Part shown: positions 34,809 to 43,847 of the stretch, in pieces
Numbering within the stretch: position 1 is the first letter of the stretch
How the letters are laid out: each line of letters starts with the position of its first letter
Origin: Flavobacteriaceae bacterium
GTDB taxonomy: Bacteria > Bacteroidota > Bacteroidia > Flavobacteriales > Flavobacteriaceae
NCBI GenBank assembly: GCA_004762155.1
Contig: SIHP01000011.1
Location: forward strand, 62,001-126,000
Direction: 5' to 3'
DNA: 64,000 nucleotides
The notes under the pieces: generated by a model
Databases searched by the model: none
What the model was told of the DNA's origin: nothing
The model's input: the letters and a program-made list of their open reading frames with translations, nothing else
Position numbers and translations under genes: made by a program

Positions 34809-35993
34809 TTAATCTATCCAAAAATCAGGTTTATTAATACTGCCAATTTCAGTACAATCTCCACAAGCTTTCGGTACAATGTTATATGGAGCATTTTCAT
34901 CTGAGGTATTTCTAGAGTAATATAAATAATTACCTGATCTATGAAGAATTAATAATTCCTCTAGCGAATCATCAGTAAGAAGTTCTGGTGCAAAAGGATT
35001 ACATGCAGTAGCGTATGTAGTAATAGGATCTTCAAAAAAATCCTCTCTATTAAAAAAGATTCTTTTACTTGTAACAGAATTAACTTCAAAAAAACCAATT
35101 ACTTTTTCATTATTGTCATTTGTGTTGAAGATATTTCCATTTAAAAATCCAACTTGATTTTCACTAAAGACACTTTCATAATCGGCGAAACTATTTAAGC
35201 TTTCATGGTATGAATAAGCTTCCTGTGTTTGTACGAATTGTTTAATTAAAATACTATATCTATATGATAATATATAGTTATCCGTAGCTATTGATCTAAT
35301 ACTAAAGTTTACTACCTTATTATCAGATAAAGAAAGTGTTTCAGTTTGTATTCTTGATCCAGATGAATATTGTGTTTTGTAACAAATATCTTTGTATGGA
35401 AGAGGTTTAGTTGTAAATGCTATGTCTGGATAATTAGTCATGTCAAACTGATTAACGTTCCAATAAGGTGCTATTATTTTAAATGCTTCTTCGTATTCGT
35501 AATAGTAGTACTTAGTATCTTCATTTAACGTTATCGAGTTTACATTTATATTTAATTCTTCCTCTCCTATATTGTTTTCATCTATTAAAATATTAATATC
35601 ACCAATATCAGATAATCCAGTTAATTGTTGTGGATTAGATTTATAATGTTTTCCATTGGAAGTTTCTATGTTTAAAGTATACGTTTTGTTGTTCTCAGGG
35701 ATAAAAGAGTTTATTGATTGGTATCTACCAATTTCTATTTCAGAAAAATTAAAAATTTCATTTGTGTTGTCTGTAATATAAACAACGGCATCTTTTTCCG
35801 GGCTTACACCTACATCATTTATTTTAATAGTTTTAGATAAGTATATTTCATGTTTTTTAAGCTCATTAGTTAATTTACCTTCAACAATTAAAATTTCTTC
35901 ATATGAAACATTGGTAATTTCAAAAGGGTCAATACAACTTTTTATGATTAAGCTAATACTTAATAGCCCAAAAAGGAATAATATCTTTTTCAT
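34809..35993 (-). CDS. DUF4249 domain lipoprotein
   Basis: 394 residues with a lipoprotein-type signal peptide ending near Cys20 (SLIIKSCIDPFE). The phrase ILIVEGKLTNELKKHEIYLSKT near 35-56 and the C-terminal PKACGDCTEIGSINKPDFW are hallmarks of DUF4249, a family nearly always paired with a TonB-dependent receptor. It is thought to act as a surface partner in uptake; the substrate is unknown. It lies three bases after the TonB receptor gene and nine before the MG2-like gene. Confidence 0.88.
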   Translation of the reverse strand: MKKILFLFGLLSISLIIKSCIDPFEITNVSYEEILIVEGKLTNELKKHEIYLSKTIKINDVGVSPEKDAVVYITDNTNEIFNFSEIEIGRYQSINSFIPENNKTYTLNIETSNGKHYKSNPQQLTGLSDIGDINILIDENNIGEEELNINVNSITLNEDTKYYYYEYEEAFKIIAPYWNVNQFDMTNYPDIAFTTKPLPYKDICYKTQYSSGSRIQTETLSLSDNKVVNFSIRSIATDNYILSYRYSILIKQFVQTQEAYSYHESLNSFADYESVFSENQVGFLNGNIFNTNDNNEKVIGFFEVNSVTSKRIFFNREDFFEDPITTYATACNPFAPELLTDDSLEELLILHRSGNYLYYSRNTSDENAPYNIVPKACGDCTEIGSINKPDFWID

Positions 35994-35996
35994 TGG

Positions 35997-38699
35997 TTAA
36001 AATTTAAAATTATAAGTAATAGTTGGAATTGGAATAGAAAAAATAGAACTTTTATAACTATTTATTTGGCCGTCATTGTTTTGAAAAAAAACAGAATAAG
36101 GATTATTTCTACCTAATAGATTGTATATAGAAAAGTTCCAAAAACTGTGAGCTATTTTGTTTAATTTATGATTTCCTTCTACATTAAAACCTATATCTAA
36201 CCTGTAATAACTTGGTATTCTATATTCATTTCTATTACTATAAGTTAAATATTCTTCGTCTTGATATATATATTTACCAACTGGGTATGTAATTGGTCTA
36301 CCAGTTTGATAAGTAAAATTAGCAGACAAACTATATCTTTTAGTTAATTTGTAATTAAGAACAAAATCTATATTATGAGGTTTGTCATAATTTGTAGAAA
36401 AGTATTCACCATTATTAACGGTTTCTTCATTAAAATCACTGTCCAATTTTATTAGAGATCTAGCATAAGTATATCCTAGCCAACCATTTAATTTGCCATT
36501 TTTTTTGTTGATTAAAAATTCTATACCATAAGATTTTCCTGGTCCTTGCAAAACATCTGTTTCAATAGTTGTATTTAATACTAAGTCAGCTCCAGTTTTA
36601 TAGTCTATAAGGTTTTTATATTTTTTGTAATAGCCTTCTACACTTATCTCAAGATTACTATTAGTAATGTTTTTAAATAGTCCTAAAGATACTTGGGTAG
36701 ATTCTTGAGGTTTTATATTAGTATCACTTAATCTCCATGTATCTAAAGGAGAAGCGGTGGTATTACTGCTAAGTCTATGTATATATTGAAAAGATTTATT
36801 AAGGCTTGTTTTTATTGATAGTTTATCATTTATTGAATATCTACCAGAGAAACGATAACTCAAACCATGGTATGTTTTGAATATTTTATAGTTGTCATAG
36901 TCTATTGTTTCTATTAAAGTAGATTCGTTTTTTGGTAGGTTTTCTTGATATATTCTTTGACTAGAACTTCCTAAAGCTAAGAATTGAGATAAACGTAGAC
37001 CAAGATTGAATGATAGTTTTTTGTTTACAGTAAATTCATCAGATATAAAAAAACCATTTTCTAACCCTCTTTCTCTAGGTATTTGTATAGGTGTAATTAA
37101 AGATCCATCATTTTTAGGAGATATACTTCCTGGTGAGATATTATAAAGTTTAGATTCTATACCATAATTAAAATGATGTTTTTTAGAAAGATGATAATCT
37201 AATTTTAACTTAATACTGGATTCATTTAGGTTGTAATTTAGATCAAAATTTGTATTAGAATTTCCCTGATAATCAATGTTAAATTCATAATTACTATTTG
37301 CAAGAATTAAATTTCCTTTATGCTTATCATTAAAAACATGTTCCCAGTTGAGTGTGGCTATTTTATTACTGTAAGAGTTAACAGAGTCGGAAGCTATTTG
37401 GAATTTATCCTTACTGTAATATGCGGTTGCTTTTAAGGAGTTTTTTTTATCTATTTTATGATTGTATTTCGCGAAAAAATCATGAAATGAAATGTTACTA
37501 TTCTGTAATCTAACATTATCAATAATTTTTAAAATCCAATTAGAATAGGTGCTTCTTACACCTAATAATAAGCCTGATTTATCTTTAATAATAGGAGTTT
37601 CCATACTAAGGTTACCTGTAACTGGCCCAACAGAAGCTTCTCCTTTAAATTTTTTTACAGAAGCATCTTTTGAAGTGATGTCAAATACAGATGAAAGTCT
37701 TCCTCCGTATTCGGCAGGCATATTTCCTTTATACAGTTTAAGTTGATCTGTTGTAAAAGGATTTATAGCAGAGAACAAACCTAAAAAGTGAGTAGGATTG
37801 TATAAAGCGCCACCGTCTAATAAAAAAAGATTTTGATCTACTTTACCACCTCTAACGTTAACTCCTTCAGCTCCTTCTCCAGCAGATTTTACACCAGGTA
37901 ATGATGTAACTGCTTTTAAAAGATCTCTTTCACCTAATACTTGGGGAATAATTTTTATGTTTTCAGCCTTTAATTCTGTTATGCCAGAAACAGTTTGTCT
38001 TATGTTTCTTTTTTTAGAGGAATAAATGGTAATTTGATTAAGTTCTTCAGATTTTTCTTCTAATTTAAAATTGAGAGAACCATTGTTATATAAAATAATA
38101 GATTTACCATTAGAGGCGTATTCCATGGATGATGTTTCTATAAAGTTTCTACCATTTGGTAAAATTAATTTATATAATCCCTTTTTATTAGTAACTGTAA
38201 AAATGTTCTTCTTCCTATGAAAAACAGTAATGCCTTCTATAGGTTTTTTTGTTTTTGAACTTGTAATTAATCCTGTTAAAACATAGCTTTCTTTTTTTTG
38301 AGTTTCTTCTTTACCAATAAATTTATCTACCTTATTATTTTTATCAACAGTAATAGGTGTGATGTTATTAAGATTATTATTGTAAACGGAATGTCTTATT
38401 AGATTACCATTGGTTAAAATAATCTTAGCATCTTTTGTAATATAATAGTTAATTGTAGATTCGTAGAAAACTTCATCAAGTATATCCCGTATCTTTGAAT
38501 TTTTAAATGATTTTGTTATTCTTTTGTTATCTAGCCATTCCTCTAAGAAAAAAAAAGTATAGTTTGTTTTTTCTTCAATCAATATAATGATATCTTTTTT
38601 ATGTAAGTTTTTAAAATCAATAGAAAAAACCTTCGTTTTTTCTTGAGAGTATGCTTTAAAAAAGAAGAAAAGTAAAATCAGTATTGGTAACTTTTTCAT
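35997..38699 (-). CDS. TonB-dependent receptor with N-terminal STN domain
   Basis: 900 residues. Signal peptide, then an STN (secretin/TonB short N-terminal) region at about 22-100 (FKNLHKKDIIILIEEKTNYTF), a carboxypeptidase-regulatory-like domain from 140, a plug (GVNVRGGKVDQNLFLLDGGALYNP near 281) and a 22-strand barrel ending in YNFKF. TonB receptors import siderophores, vitamins, glycans or peptides. An STN domain normally signals to an anti-sigma/sigma pair, but none is adjacent. It is homologous to the receptor at 39735, from which it is divergently transcribed. Confidence 0.93.
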   Translation of the reverse strand: MKKLPILILLFFFFKAYSQEKTKVFSIDFKNLHKKDIIILIEEKTNYTFFFLEEWLDNKRITKSFKNSKIRDILDEVFYESTINYYITKDAKIILTNGNLIRHSVYNNNLNNITPITVDKNNKVDKFIGKEETQKKESYVLTGLITSSKTKKPIEGITVFHRKKNIFTVTNKKGLYKLILPNGRNFIETSSMEYASNGKSIILYNNGSLNFKLEEKSEELNQITIYSSKKRNIRQTVSGITELKAENIKIIPQVLGERDLLKAVTSLPGVKSAGEGAEGVNVRGGKVDQNLFLLDGGALYNPTHFLGLFSAINPFTTDQLKLYKGNMPAEYGGRLSSVFDITSKDASVKKFKGEASVGPVTGNLSMETPIIKDKSGLLLGVRSTYSNWILKIIDNVRLQNSNISFHDFFAKYNHKIDKKNSLKATAYYSKDKFQIASDSVNSYSNKIATLNWEHVFNDKHKGNLILANSNYEFNIDYQGNSNTNFDLNYNLNESSIKLKLDYHLSKKHHFNYGIESKLYNISPGSISPKNDGSLITPIQIPRERGLENGFFISDEFTVNKKLSFNLGLRLSQFLALGSSSQRIYQENLPKNESTLIETIDYDNYKIFKTYHGLSYRFSGRYSINDKLSIKTSLNKSFQYIHRLSSNTTASPLDTWRLSDTNIKPQESTQVSLGLFKNITNSNLEISVEGYYKKYKNLIDYKTGADLVLNTTIETDVLQGPGKSYGIEFLINKKNGKLNGWLGYTYARSLIKLDSDFNEETVNNGEYFSTNYDKPHNIDFVLNYKLTKRYSLSANFTYQTGRPITYPVGKYIYQDEEYLTYSNRNEYRIPSYYRLDIGFNVEGNHKLNKIAHSFWNFSIYNLLGRNNPYSVFFQNNDGQINSYKSSIFSIPIPTITYNFKF

Positions 38700-38711
38700 T
38701 ACAATTATTTT

Positions 38712-39398
38712 TTAAATAAGTTTTTTATTAATTGATTGAATTAGTTTTATAAAGAAGCTGTCTTGATCTTTATTTCTTAATATTTTTTCTTTTTTATAAA
38801 ATGTTTTTATAATCTCTTCACAGTTTGGTAAAATTTTAATTAAGTCTTTTTTAGAATTTATTTGAGAGAAATGATTATTGTATTTTATATAGTACTTCTC
38901 TTTTTTCTTAAAAGTATAATAAATGAAACTCTTATCTAATTTTTGCTTTGGTATTTTTAAATGTTTTTTATAGAATGAAATTTTTTCTCCAATTTTTTTT
39001 TTCTCTAAAAAACCATATTTATCGGTTTTAATAAATTGATGATGATTAATTTTAAAAGATTCTACAGACTCTTTATCTAGTACTAAAAGATAATCACCTT
39101 TATCATCTGGTATTTTAATGATTATATTATCTTTAATTAAATCATATTTTATTTGTACATCAAAAAAAAAATGATCTCTATATTTTAAATCAGCAAATAG
39201 GAACTCATTAGATGAAAAATAATTATGATTGCCTTTAATTTTTGTTATTTCATCTACAAACAAGTCACCGTAACTTAGTATTGTGTTTTTCAAATTTATA
39301 GTTTGATCATGTTTTTTGTAAATTGGTTTCAATTCCTGAGCATAAAGAAAATTACTTGCAATAAAAGACGCTATTGTTAGTACCCTTTTCGTAGTCAT
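38712..39398 (-). CDS. Secreted protein of unknown function
   Basis: 228 residues with a signal peptide (VLTIASFIASNFLYAQ, cut near 21). The mature part is rich in Lys, Ile and Asp, with no recognised motif. It starts the minus-strand TonB locus, 12 bases before the STN-receptor gene. A role as accessory or ligand-capture protein of that receptor is a guess from position only. Confidence 0.65.
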   Translation of the reverse strand: MTTKRVLTIASFIASNFLYAQELKPIYKKHDQTINLKNTILSYGDLFVDEITKIKGNHNYFSSNEFLFADLKYRDHFFFDVQIKYDLIKDNIIIKIPDDKGDYLLVLDKESVESFKINHHQFIKTDKYGFLEKKKIGEKISFYKKHLKIPKQKLDKSFIYYTFKKKEKYYIKYNNHFSQINSKKDLIKILPNCEEIIKTFYKKEKILRNKDQDSFFIKLIQSINKKLI

Positions 39399-39523
39399 AT
39401 TTGTTTTTTTGTTTTGATATTTGGAGTTTACATGTTAAATATATAAATATTATGTCGTTGCACTTGATTTTTTTATTAATTTAACATTAATGGAAAAAGA
39501 GTTTTTAATTAATGTGTTTTTAA

Positions 39524-39589
39524 GAGGTAATAGATTTACTTAAAAATATCCTTGTAAAAACAACAGCAATAAAAAAACGTTTGGAATAA
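39524..39589 (+). pseudogene. 22-codon relic of a paralogue of the 31124-33043 gene
   Basis: A reading of 21 codons and a stop ends in DLLKNILVKTTAIKKRLE, against DLLKRILVKTTVIKKRLE at the end of the gene at 31124. The last 57 bases differ at six positions. An in-frame TAA comes directly before it. A terminator follows at 39621. The surrounding gap (39399-39734) holds otherwise only the promoter of the plus-strand TonB gene. Confidence 0.7.
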
Positions 39590-39620
39590 TGAAATTGTTA
39601 TAACTTATTATAAAAACAAG

Positions 39621-39650
39621 AAAACATACAGTAAAATGTATGTTTTTTTG
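39621..39650 (+). terminator. Intrinsic terminator left with the relic
   Basis: Nine-base stem AAAACATAC with GTATGTTTT, an 8-base loop and a T tract. No intact plus-strand gene precedes it, which fits a lost gene. Confidence 0.65.
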
Positions 39651-39686
39651 TTTAACAAAAAAAGAAAAATATTTAACAAAAAAACA

Positions 39687-39716
39687 TTGGTAATACAAAG
39701 AAGTTGAGTAATTTTG
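39687..39716 (+). promoter_or_regulatory. Promoter of the plus-strand TonB receptor gene
   Basis: TTG at 39687-39689, a 19-base spacer and TAATTTTG at 39709-39716, a textbook Bacteroidetes promoter. It contains the upstream TTG codon at 39714, so translation must begin at the ATG 39735. Confidence 0.75.
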
Positions 39717-39734
39717 AAAAAAAATATCATAAAA

Positions 39735-42104
39735 ATGAAAAAATTATTCTTTTTAATTTCGATTTTGTATGCCTCTTTTTTACAGTCACAAGAGAAGTTT
39801 ACTATAAGTGGAGTAATAAAAGATAAAAGTAATGGAGAAACACTTATTGGTGCTTCAGTATTTTTACAGAAAACATCAATAGGAGCCGTAACAAATGATT
39901 ATGGTTTTTACTCTATATCTGCTCCAGAAGGTAATTATCAACTTGTTGTTTCTTTTTTAGGTTACAAAGATGTTGTTCAGCAAATTAGTTTAAAAGGCAA
40001 TGTAAAGGTTAATGTAGAAATAGAAGAAGATGCTAATATTTTAGATGAAGTTGTTATTACAACTGAAAAAAATGAAATAACAAATATTAAGGCACCACAA
40101 ATGAGTGTTGCTAAAATAAAAATGAATACCATAAAGAAAATGCCTGTGGTATTTGGTGAAGTAGATGTAATTAAATCTCTTCAATTGTTACCTGGAGTTA
40201 CTAATAACGGAGAAGGTTCAAGCGGATTTAATGTAAGAGGTGGAAGTTCAGATCAGAATTTGGTATTGTTAGATGAAGCGATTATTTACAATACTTCTCA
40301 TTTATTTGGATTCTTTTCTGTTTTTAATGCAGACGCTATAAAAGATATCAAATTATATAAAGGAATGATTCCTGCCAATTTCGGAGGAAGAAGTTCTTCT
40401 GTTTTAGATGTTCGTCAAAAAGAAGGAAATAATAAAAAGTTTGAATTAACTGGTGGTATTGGAGCAATATCTAGTAGGTTGGCATTAGAAGGTCCGATGT
40501 TTAATAAAAAAGGTTCTTTTTTAGTTGCGGGTAGAGGTTCTTATGCGCATTTGTTTTTAAAGTTAGCAGGCGAAGAAAATACAGCAAGTTTTTACGATTT
40601 AAATCTAAAAACAAACTATGAAATTAATAAGAAAAACAAATTATATCTTTCAGCATATTTTGGTAGAGATGTTTTTAATATCTCTAATTCTTTTGTAAAT
40701 GATTATGGTAATTTATCAGGTAATTTAAGATGGAATCATTTATTTAATGACAAATTATTTGCAAACTTATCTTTAGTATATAGTAAATACGATTATAAAT
40801 TAAACATTAATGTTCTTGAGTTTAGTTGGCTTTCGTTTATTACAAATTACAATCTTAAGTACGATTTAAAATACTATTTAAACGATAAGTTTACTTTAGA
40901 TTATGGTGTAAGTGGAATTTATTACGACTTTGATCCTGGTACTATTAGTCCCACTACAGAAACATCATCTTTTAATTTAATAGTTTTAGATAAAAAAAGA
41001 GCTTTAGAATCTGGTGTATATGTAAATGCAGAACATAAAATAACCGATAAGTTAACGGCTCAATATGGAGTTCGTTTGAGTTCTTTTTTAAGATTAGGCG
41101 GACAATCACTAGTAAACTATGAAAATGATCAACCTTTAGTTTATAATGAGTTATTAGATTTGTATCAGCCAGGAGTTTCAATAGGTGAAACATCTTATGA
41201 TACACATGAAACGATAAAAGATTTTATTAATTTTGAGCCTCGTTTTGGAATGGCGTATCAATTGAATGAAAGCTCTTCTGTAAAAGCAGGGTATTCTAAA
41301 ACAACACAATACATTCATTTATTATCAAATACAACTTCTGCTTCTCCTTTAGATGTTTGGACGCCAAGTGGTAAGTTTATAGAACCACAACAATCGAATC
41401 AATATGCCTTAGGATATTTTAAAACACTTAAGAATAAAAAATATTCATTAGAAGTGGAAGGATATTACAAAACAATAGATAATGTAATAGATTATATAGA
41501 CGGATCTGATTTAATTGGAAAGAATTATATAGAAAGAGAAATTTTATCAGGAGAATCAAGAGCTTATGGGTTAGAGTTTTTATTCAGAAAAAATAAAGGA
41601 AGATTAAAAGGATGGTTAGCTTATACAATATCAAAAGCAGAATCTAAAACACCAGGAGGAACAGCGGGAGGTTTAGGAATTAATGATGGAAAATGGTATA
41701 ATGCAGCTTTTGATAGAACACATGATGTTTCTATGACAGGTTCTTATAAGTTAAATGAAAAATGGACGTTTGGAAGTAATTTTATATTGCAGTCTGGTAG
41801 GCCAGTTACGTATCCAAATGCACAATATTCTTATCAAGGTTTAACTATTGCAAATTATTCAGAAAGAAATACAAGTAGATTGCCAGCTTTTCATCGTTTA
41901 GATGTTTCGGCAACATATATTCCTAATAGAAAACCAAACAGAAGATGGAAAGGAGAATGGGTTTTTGGTATTTATAATGTTTACAGTCGTAAAAATGCTG
42001 CTGCTATTTCGTTTGCTCAAAATAGAGAAACAGGAAATAATGAAGCAACTAGAACTTCAATTTTTGGTATTGTGCCATCAGTATCTTATAATTTTAAATT
42101 TTAA
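39735..42104 (+). CDS. TonB-dependent receptor
   Basis: 789 residues from the ATG at 39735. Signal peptide (KKLFFLISILYASFLQSQ), a carboxypeptidase-regulatory-like domain at about 24-105 (SGVIKDKSNGETLIGASVFL), a plug with GFNVRGGSSDQNLVLLDEAIIYN near 165, and a barrel ending in SVSYNFKF, the C-terminal Phe being a usual outer-membrane assembly signal. It shares the plug sequence style of the divergent STN receptor but lacks an STN domain. Five bases on, it is followed by its own DUF4249 lipoprotein gene. Confidence 0.93.
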   Translation: MKKLFFLISILYASFLQSQEKFTISGVIKDKSNGETLIGASVFLQKTSIGAVTNDYGFYSISAPEGNYQLVVSFLGYKDVVQQISLKGNVKVNVEIEEDANILDEVVITTEKNEITNIKAPQMSVAKIKMNTIKKMPVVFGEVDVIKSLQLLPGVTNNGEGSSGFNVRGGSSDQNLVLLDEAIIYNTSHLFGFFSVFNADAIKDIKLYKGMIPANFGGRSSSVLDVRQKEGNNKKFELTGGIGAISSRLALEGPMFNKKGSFLVAGRGSYAHLFLKLAGEENTASFYDLNLKTNYEINKKNKLYLSAYFGRDVFNISNSFVNDYGNLSGNLRWNHLFNDKLFANLSLVYSKYDYKLNINVLEFSWLSFITNYNLKYDLKYYLNDKFTLDYGVSGIYYDFDPGTISPTTETSSFNLIVLDKKRALESGVYVNAEHKITDKLTAQYGVRLSSFLRLGGQSLVNYENDQPLVYNELLDLYQPGVSIGETSYDTHETIKDFINFEPRFGMAYQLNESSSVKAGYSKTTQYIHLLSNTTSASPLDVWTPSGKFIEPQQSNQYALGYFKTLKNKKYSLEVEGYYKTIDNVIDYIDGSDLIGKNYIEREILSGESRAYGLEFLFRKNKGRLKGWLAYTISKAESKTPGGTAGGLGINDGKWYNAAFDRTHDVSMTGSYKLNEKWTFGSNFILQSGRPVTYPNAQYSYQGLTIANYSERNTSRLPAFHRLDVSATYIPNRKPNRRWKGEWVFGIYNVYSRKNAAAISFAQNRETGNNEATRTSIFGIVPSVSYNFKF

Positions 42105-42109
42105 TTCAA

Positions 42110-42955
42110 ATGAAATATATAAAAATAGTAACACTAATACTTTCTCTTTTCTTAACAGCTTGTACAGATGTTGTTTCTGTGGAAGTTCCATTTGAAGGAA
42201 GTAAATTAGTAATTGAAGCATCACTAGATTGGGAAAAAGGAACTTCAGGAAACGAACAAACAATTAAATTAAGTTTATCATCACCGTATTTTAATGATAC
42301 TGCAGCGATTAATAACGTAACAGGAGCATCAGTTCAAGTAACAAATGTAAATGACGGAACTGTTTTTGTTTTTAATGATGAAAATAACGGAGATTACACA
42401 ACAACAAACTTTGTTCCTGTACTGAATAATACATATAGTTTAGAGGTTATTTATAATGGAGAAACCTATACAGCAGAAGAAACATTATATCCATTAACAG
42501 GTATTAATAATATACTGCAATCTGTTGAAGGAGGAATAGATTCGGAGGTAATTGATATAGAAATATTTTTTGATGATCCAGCGGATGAAGAAAATTATTA
42601 TTTAATTGTTTATTATGAACAAGGAGATTTGTTTCCTTTTTTAGATGATAAATCAGATGAATTTAGAAATGGAAATACCATATCAGATTTTTTTGAAAAA
42701 AGAGAAGATGAAGACATTAATCAAGAACCGTTTGAAGCTGGAGATGTAATTGAAATAGAATTGTTGTCTATTTCAAAAGAGTATTACGAATATATTAGAT
42801 TGTTAAGATCTCAAACCGATGGAGGTAACAATCCTTTTGCAGCAATACCAGTAACTTTAAAAGGAAACTGTGTTAATATTACTGAGGCAGATAATTCACC
42901 TTTTGGTTATTTTAGAGTTACAGAAGTAGATAAGTTAACATATACTATTTTATAG
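42110..42955 (+). CDS. DUF4249 domain lipoprotein
   Basis: 281 residues. Lipoprotein signal peptide ending at LTAC (Cys17, followed by Thr-Asp). SKLVIEASLDWEKGTSGNEQTIKLSLSSPYF (within 29-59) and the C-terminal ALPVTLKGNCV-like IPVTLKGNCVNIT with FGYFRVTEVDKL match DUF4249. It is about 110 residues shorter than the copy at 34809. Partner of the TonB receptor immediately upstream; together they form a probable surface uptake unit. Confidence 0.87.
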   Translation: MKYIKIVTLILSLFLTACTDVVSVEVPFEGSKLVIEASLDWEKGTSGNEQTIKLSLSSPYFNDTAAINNVTGASVQVTNVNDGTVFVFNDENNGDYTTTNFVPVLNNTYSLEVIYNGETYTAEETLYPLTGINNILQSVEGGIDSEVIDIEIFFDDPADEENYYLIVYYEQGDLFPFLDDKSDEFRNGNTISDFFEKREDEDINQEPFEAGDVIEIELLSISKEYYEYIRLLRSQTDGGNNPFAAIPVTLKGNCVNITEADNSPFGYFRVTEVDKLTYTIL

Positions 42956-42972
42956 TGTATTTAAGTTGAGGT

Positions 42973-43005
42973 ACAAGAATCAAGATAAAAGTTCTTGGTT
43001 CTTGT
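42973..43005 (+). terminator. Hairpin after the DUF4249 gene
   Basis: A 13-base stem with one G-U pair (ACAAGAATCAAGA with TCTTGGTTCTTGT) and a 7-base loop. It lacks a good T tract, so termination or transcript-end protection are both possible. Confidence 0.5.
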
Positions 43006-43080
43006 AGCGAAACTATTTTGTTTTCAGATTTTAAGTAGATTTGCTTTTAACTAGTTTAATTGCATTGGAGAACTAATAAT

Positions 43081-43620
43081 TTATTTACAAACATTGCAAT
43101 CTTTCTTGTCTTTAATTTCACCCACTAATTTTCCATTATCATTTAATACAAAACCACAGCAATCCATAAAGCCTTTTGCAATTAATTTTCTTGCACGTTG
43201 TATTTGAGATTTTGTAGTTGATAAACTTTGTTTTAATTGTGCTGCAACTTCATGTTGTTTTAAGCCTTTTATATCTGATAAAAATAAAGGATCACGGTAT
43301 TTTTTAGGTAAGTTTTTTAAAATACCATGCAAACAATCTTTCTCGGTATGATTGTAATCTTTGTCTTCAGTTGGAATATCAAAATCAGTGGTGTTAAACG
43401 TTTGTTTAGTCACTTTAAAATAATCAATAATAGCGTTTCTACTAATGGTGAAAATCCAAGATTTCAACTTTGTTACATCATTTAATGTATGAAGTTTTGT
43501 GTGGATTTTAATAAAAGTTTCTTGTAAAATATCATCAGTAACAGTAGTGTTTTTTACCTTACTCATAATAAATTGTTTAACATCATTGGCGTATTGATTC
43601 CAAACTTCTTGTGTGGTCAT
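43081..43620 (-). CDS. SigZ-like ECF sigma factor with cysteine-rich tail
   Basis: 179 residues. Region 2: DILQETFIKIHTKLHTLNDVTKLKSWIFTISRNAIIDYFK (within 29-68). Region 4: GILKNLPKKYRDPLFLSDIKGLKQHEVAAQLKQSLSTTKSQIQRARKL (within 102-150). The C-terminal extension contains Cys154, Cys155, Cys175 and Cys178, spaced like a metal or thiol sensor, as in other flavobacterial SigZ-like factors. A clear terminator separates it from the upstream metallothionein-like gene, so it has its own promoter. The cysteines suggest direct sensing without an anti-sigma factor, an inference. Confidence 0.88.
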   Translation of the reverse strand: MTTQEVWNQYANDVKQFIMSKVKNTTVTDDILQETFIKIHTKLHTLNDVTKLKSWIFTISRNAIIDYFKVTKQTFNTTDFDIPTEDKDYNHTEKDCLHGILKNLPKKYRDPLFLSDIKGLKQHEVAAQLKQSLSTTKSQIQRARKLIAKGFMDCCGFVLNDNGKLVGEIKDKKDCNVCK

Positions 43621-43642
43621 AATATAAATTTACAAAAAAAAT

Positions 43643-43677
43643 ATCAGGAATTACTTTTTATAAAAGCAACTCCTGAT
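43643..43677 (-). terminator. Intrinsic terminator of the metallothionein-like gene
   Basis: A 16-base stem with two mismatches (outer ATCAGGA/TCCTGAT, inner CTTTT/AAAAG) and a three-base loop. Read on the minus strand it ends in eight T, directly upstream of the sigma-factor start. Confidence 0.85.
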
Positions 43678-43687
43678 TTAGTATTGG

Positions 43688-43792
43688 TTAACAGTTACAA
43701 TTATTACAGCTGCAGTTTTCACAAGTGCAGTTAACACAATTTCCTGATTTACATCCTGTACAATTACAGGTACATTCATTTTTATATTTCAT
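43688..43792 (-). CDS. Metallothionein-like cysteine-rich peptide, 34 residues
   Basis: Found by hand; too short for usual thresholds. It starts MKYKNECTCNC and ends CSCNNCNC. Eleven of 34 residues are Cys (7, 9, 11, 14, 19, 22, 24, 27, 29, 32, 34), mostly as CxC and CxxC, with no aromatic residue except Tyr3. This is the composition of metallothioneins, which bind Zn, Cu, Cd or Hg as thiolate clusters. An ATG start, a stop and a strong terminator support a real gene. It lies between a DUF3703 gene and a Cys-tailed sigma factor. Confidence 0.78.
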   Translation of the reverse strand: MKYKNECTCNCTGCKSGNCVNCTCENCSCNNCNC

Positions 43793-43847
43793 AATGATTG
43801 TTTTTATTATTCATATAGTAGACAAATAAAAGCTTAAAAAGATGCAT

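Noticed and set aside
39714..39734. TTG start for the TonB receptor
   Set aside because: The TTG is part of the promoter -7 box; a signal peptide starts at the ATG 39735.
41902..42195. 97-codon plus-strand reading frame
   Set aside because: It is out of frame across the end of the TonB gene and the start of the DUF4249 gene, both of which are well supported.
43081..43620. SigZ-like sigma factor as partner of the STN receptor at 35997
   Set aside because: The Cys-rich tail and the neighbouring metallothionein-like gene fit another role, and no anti-sigma gene links it to the receptor.
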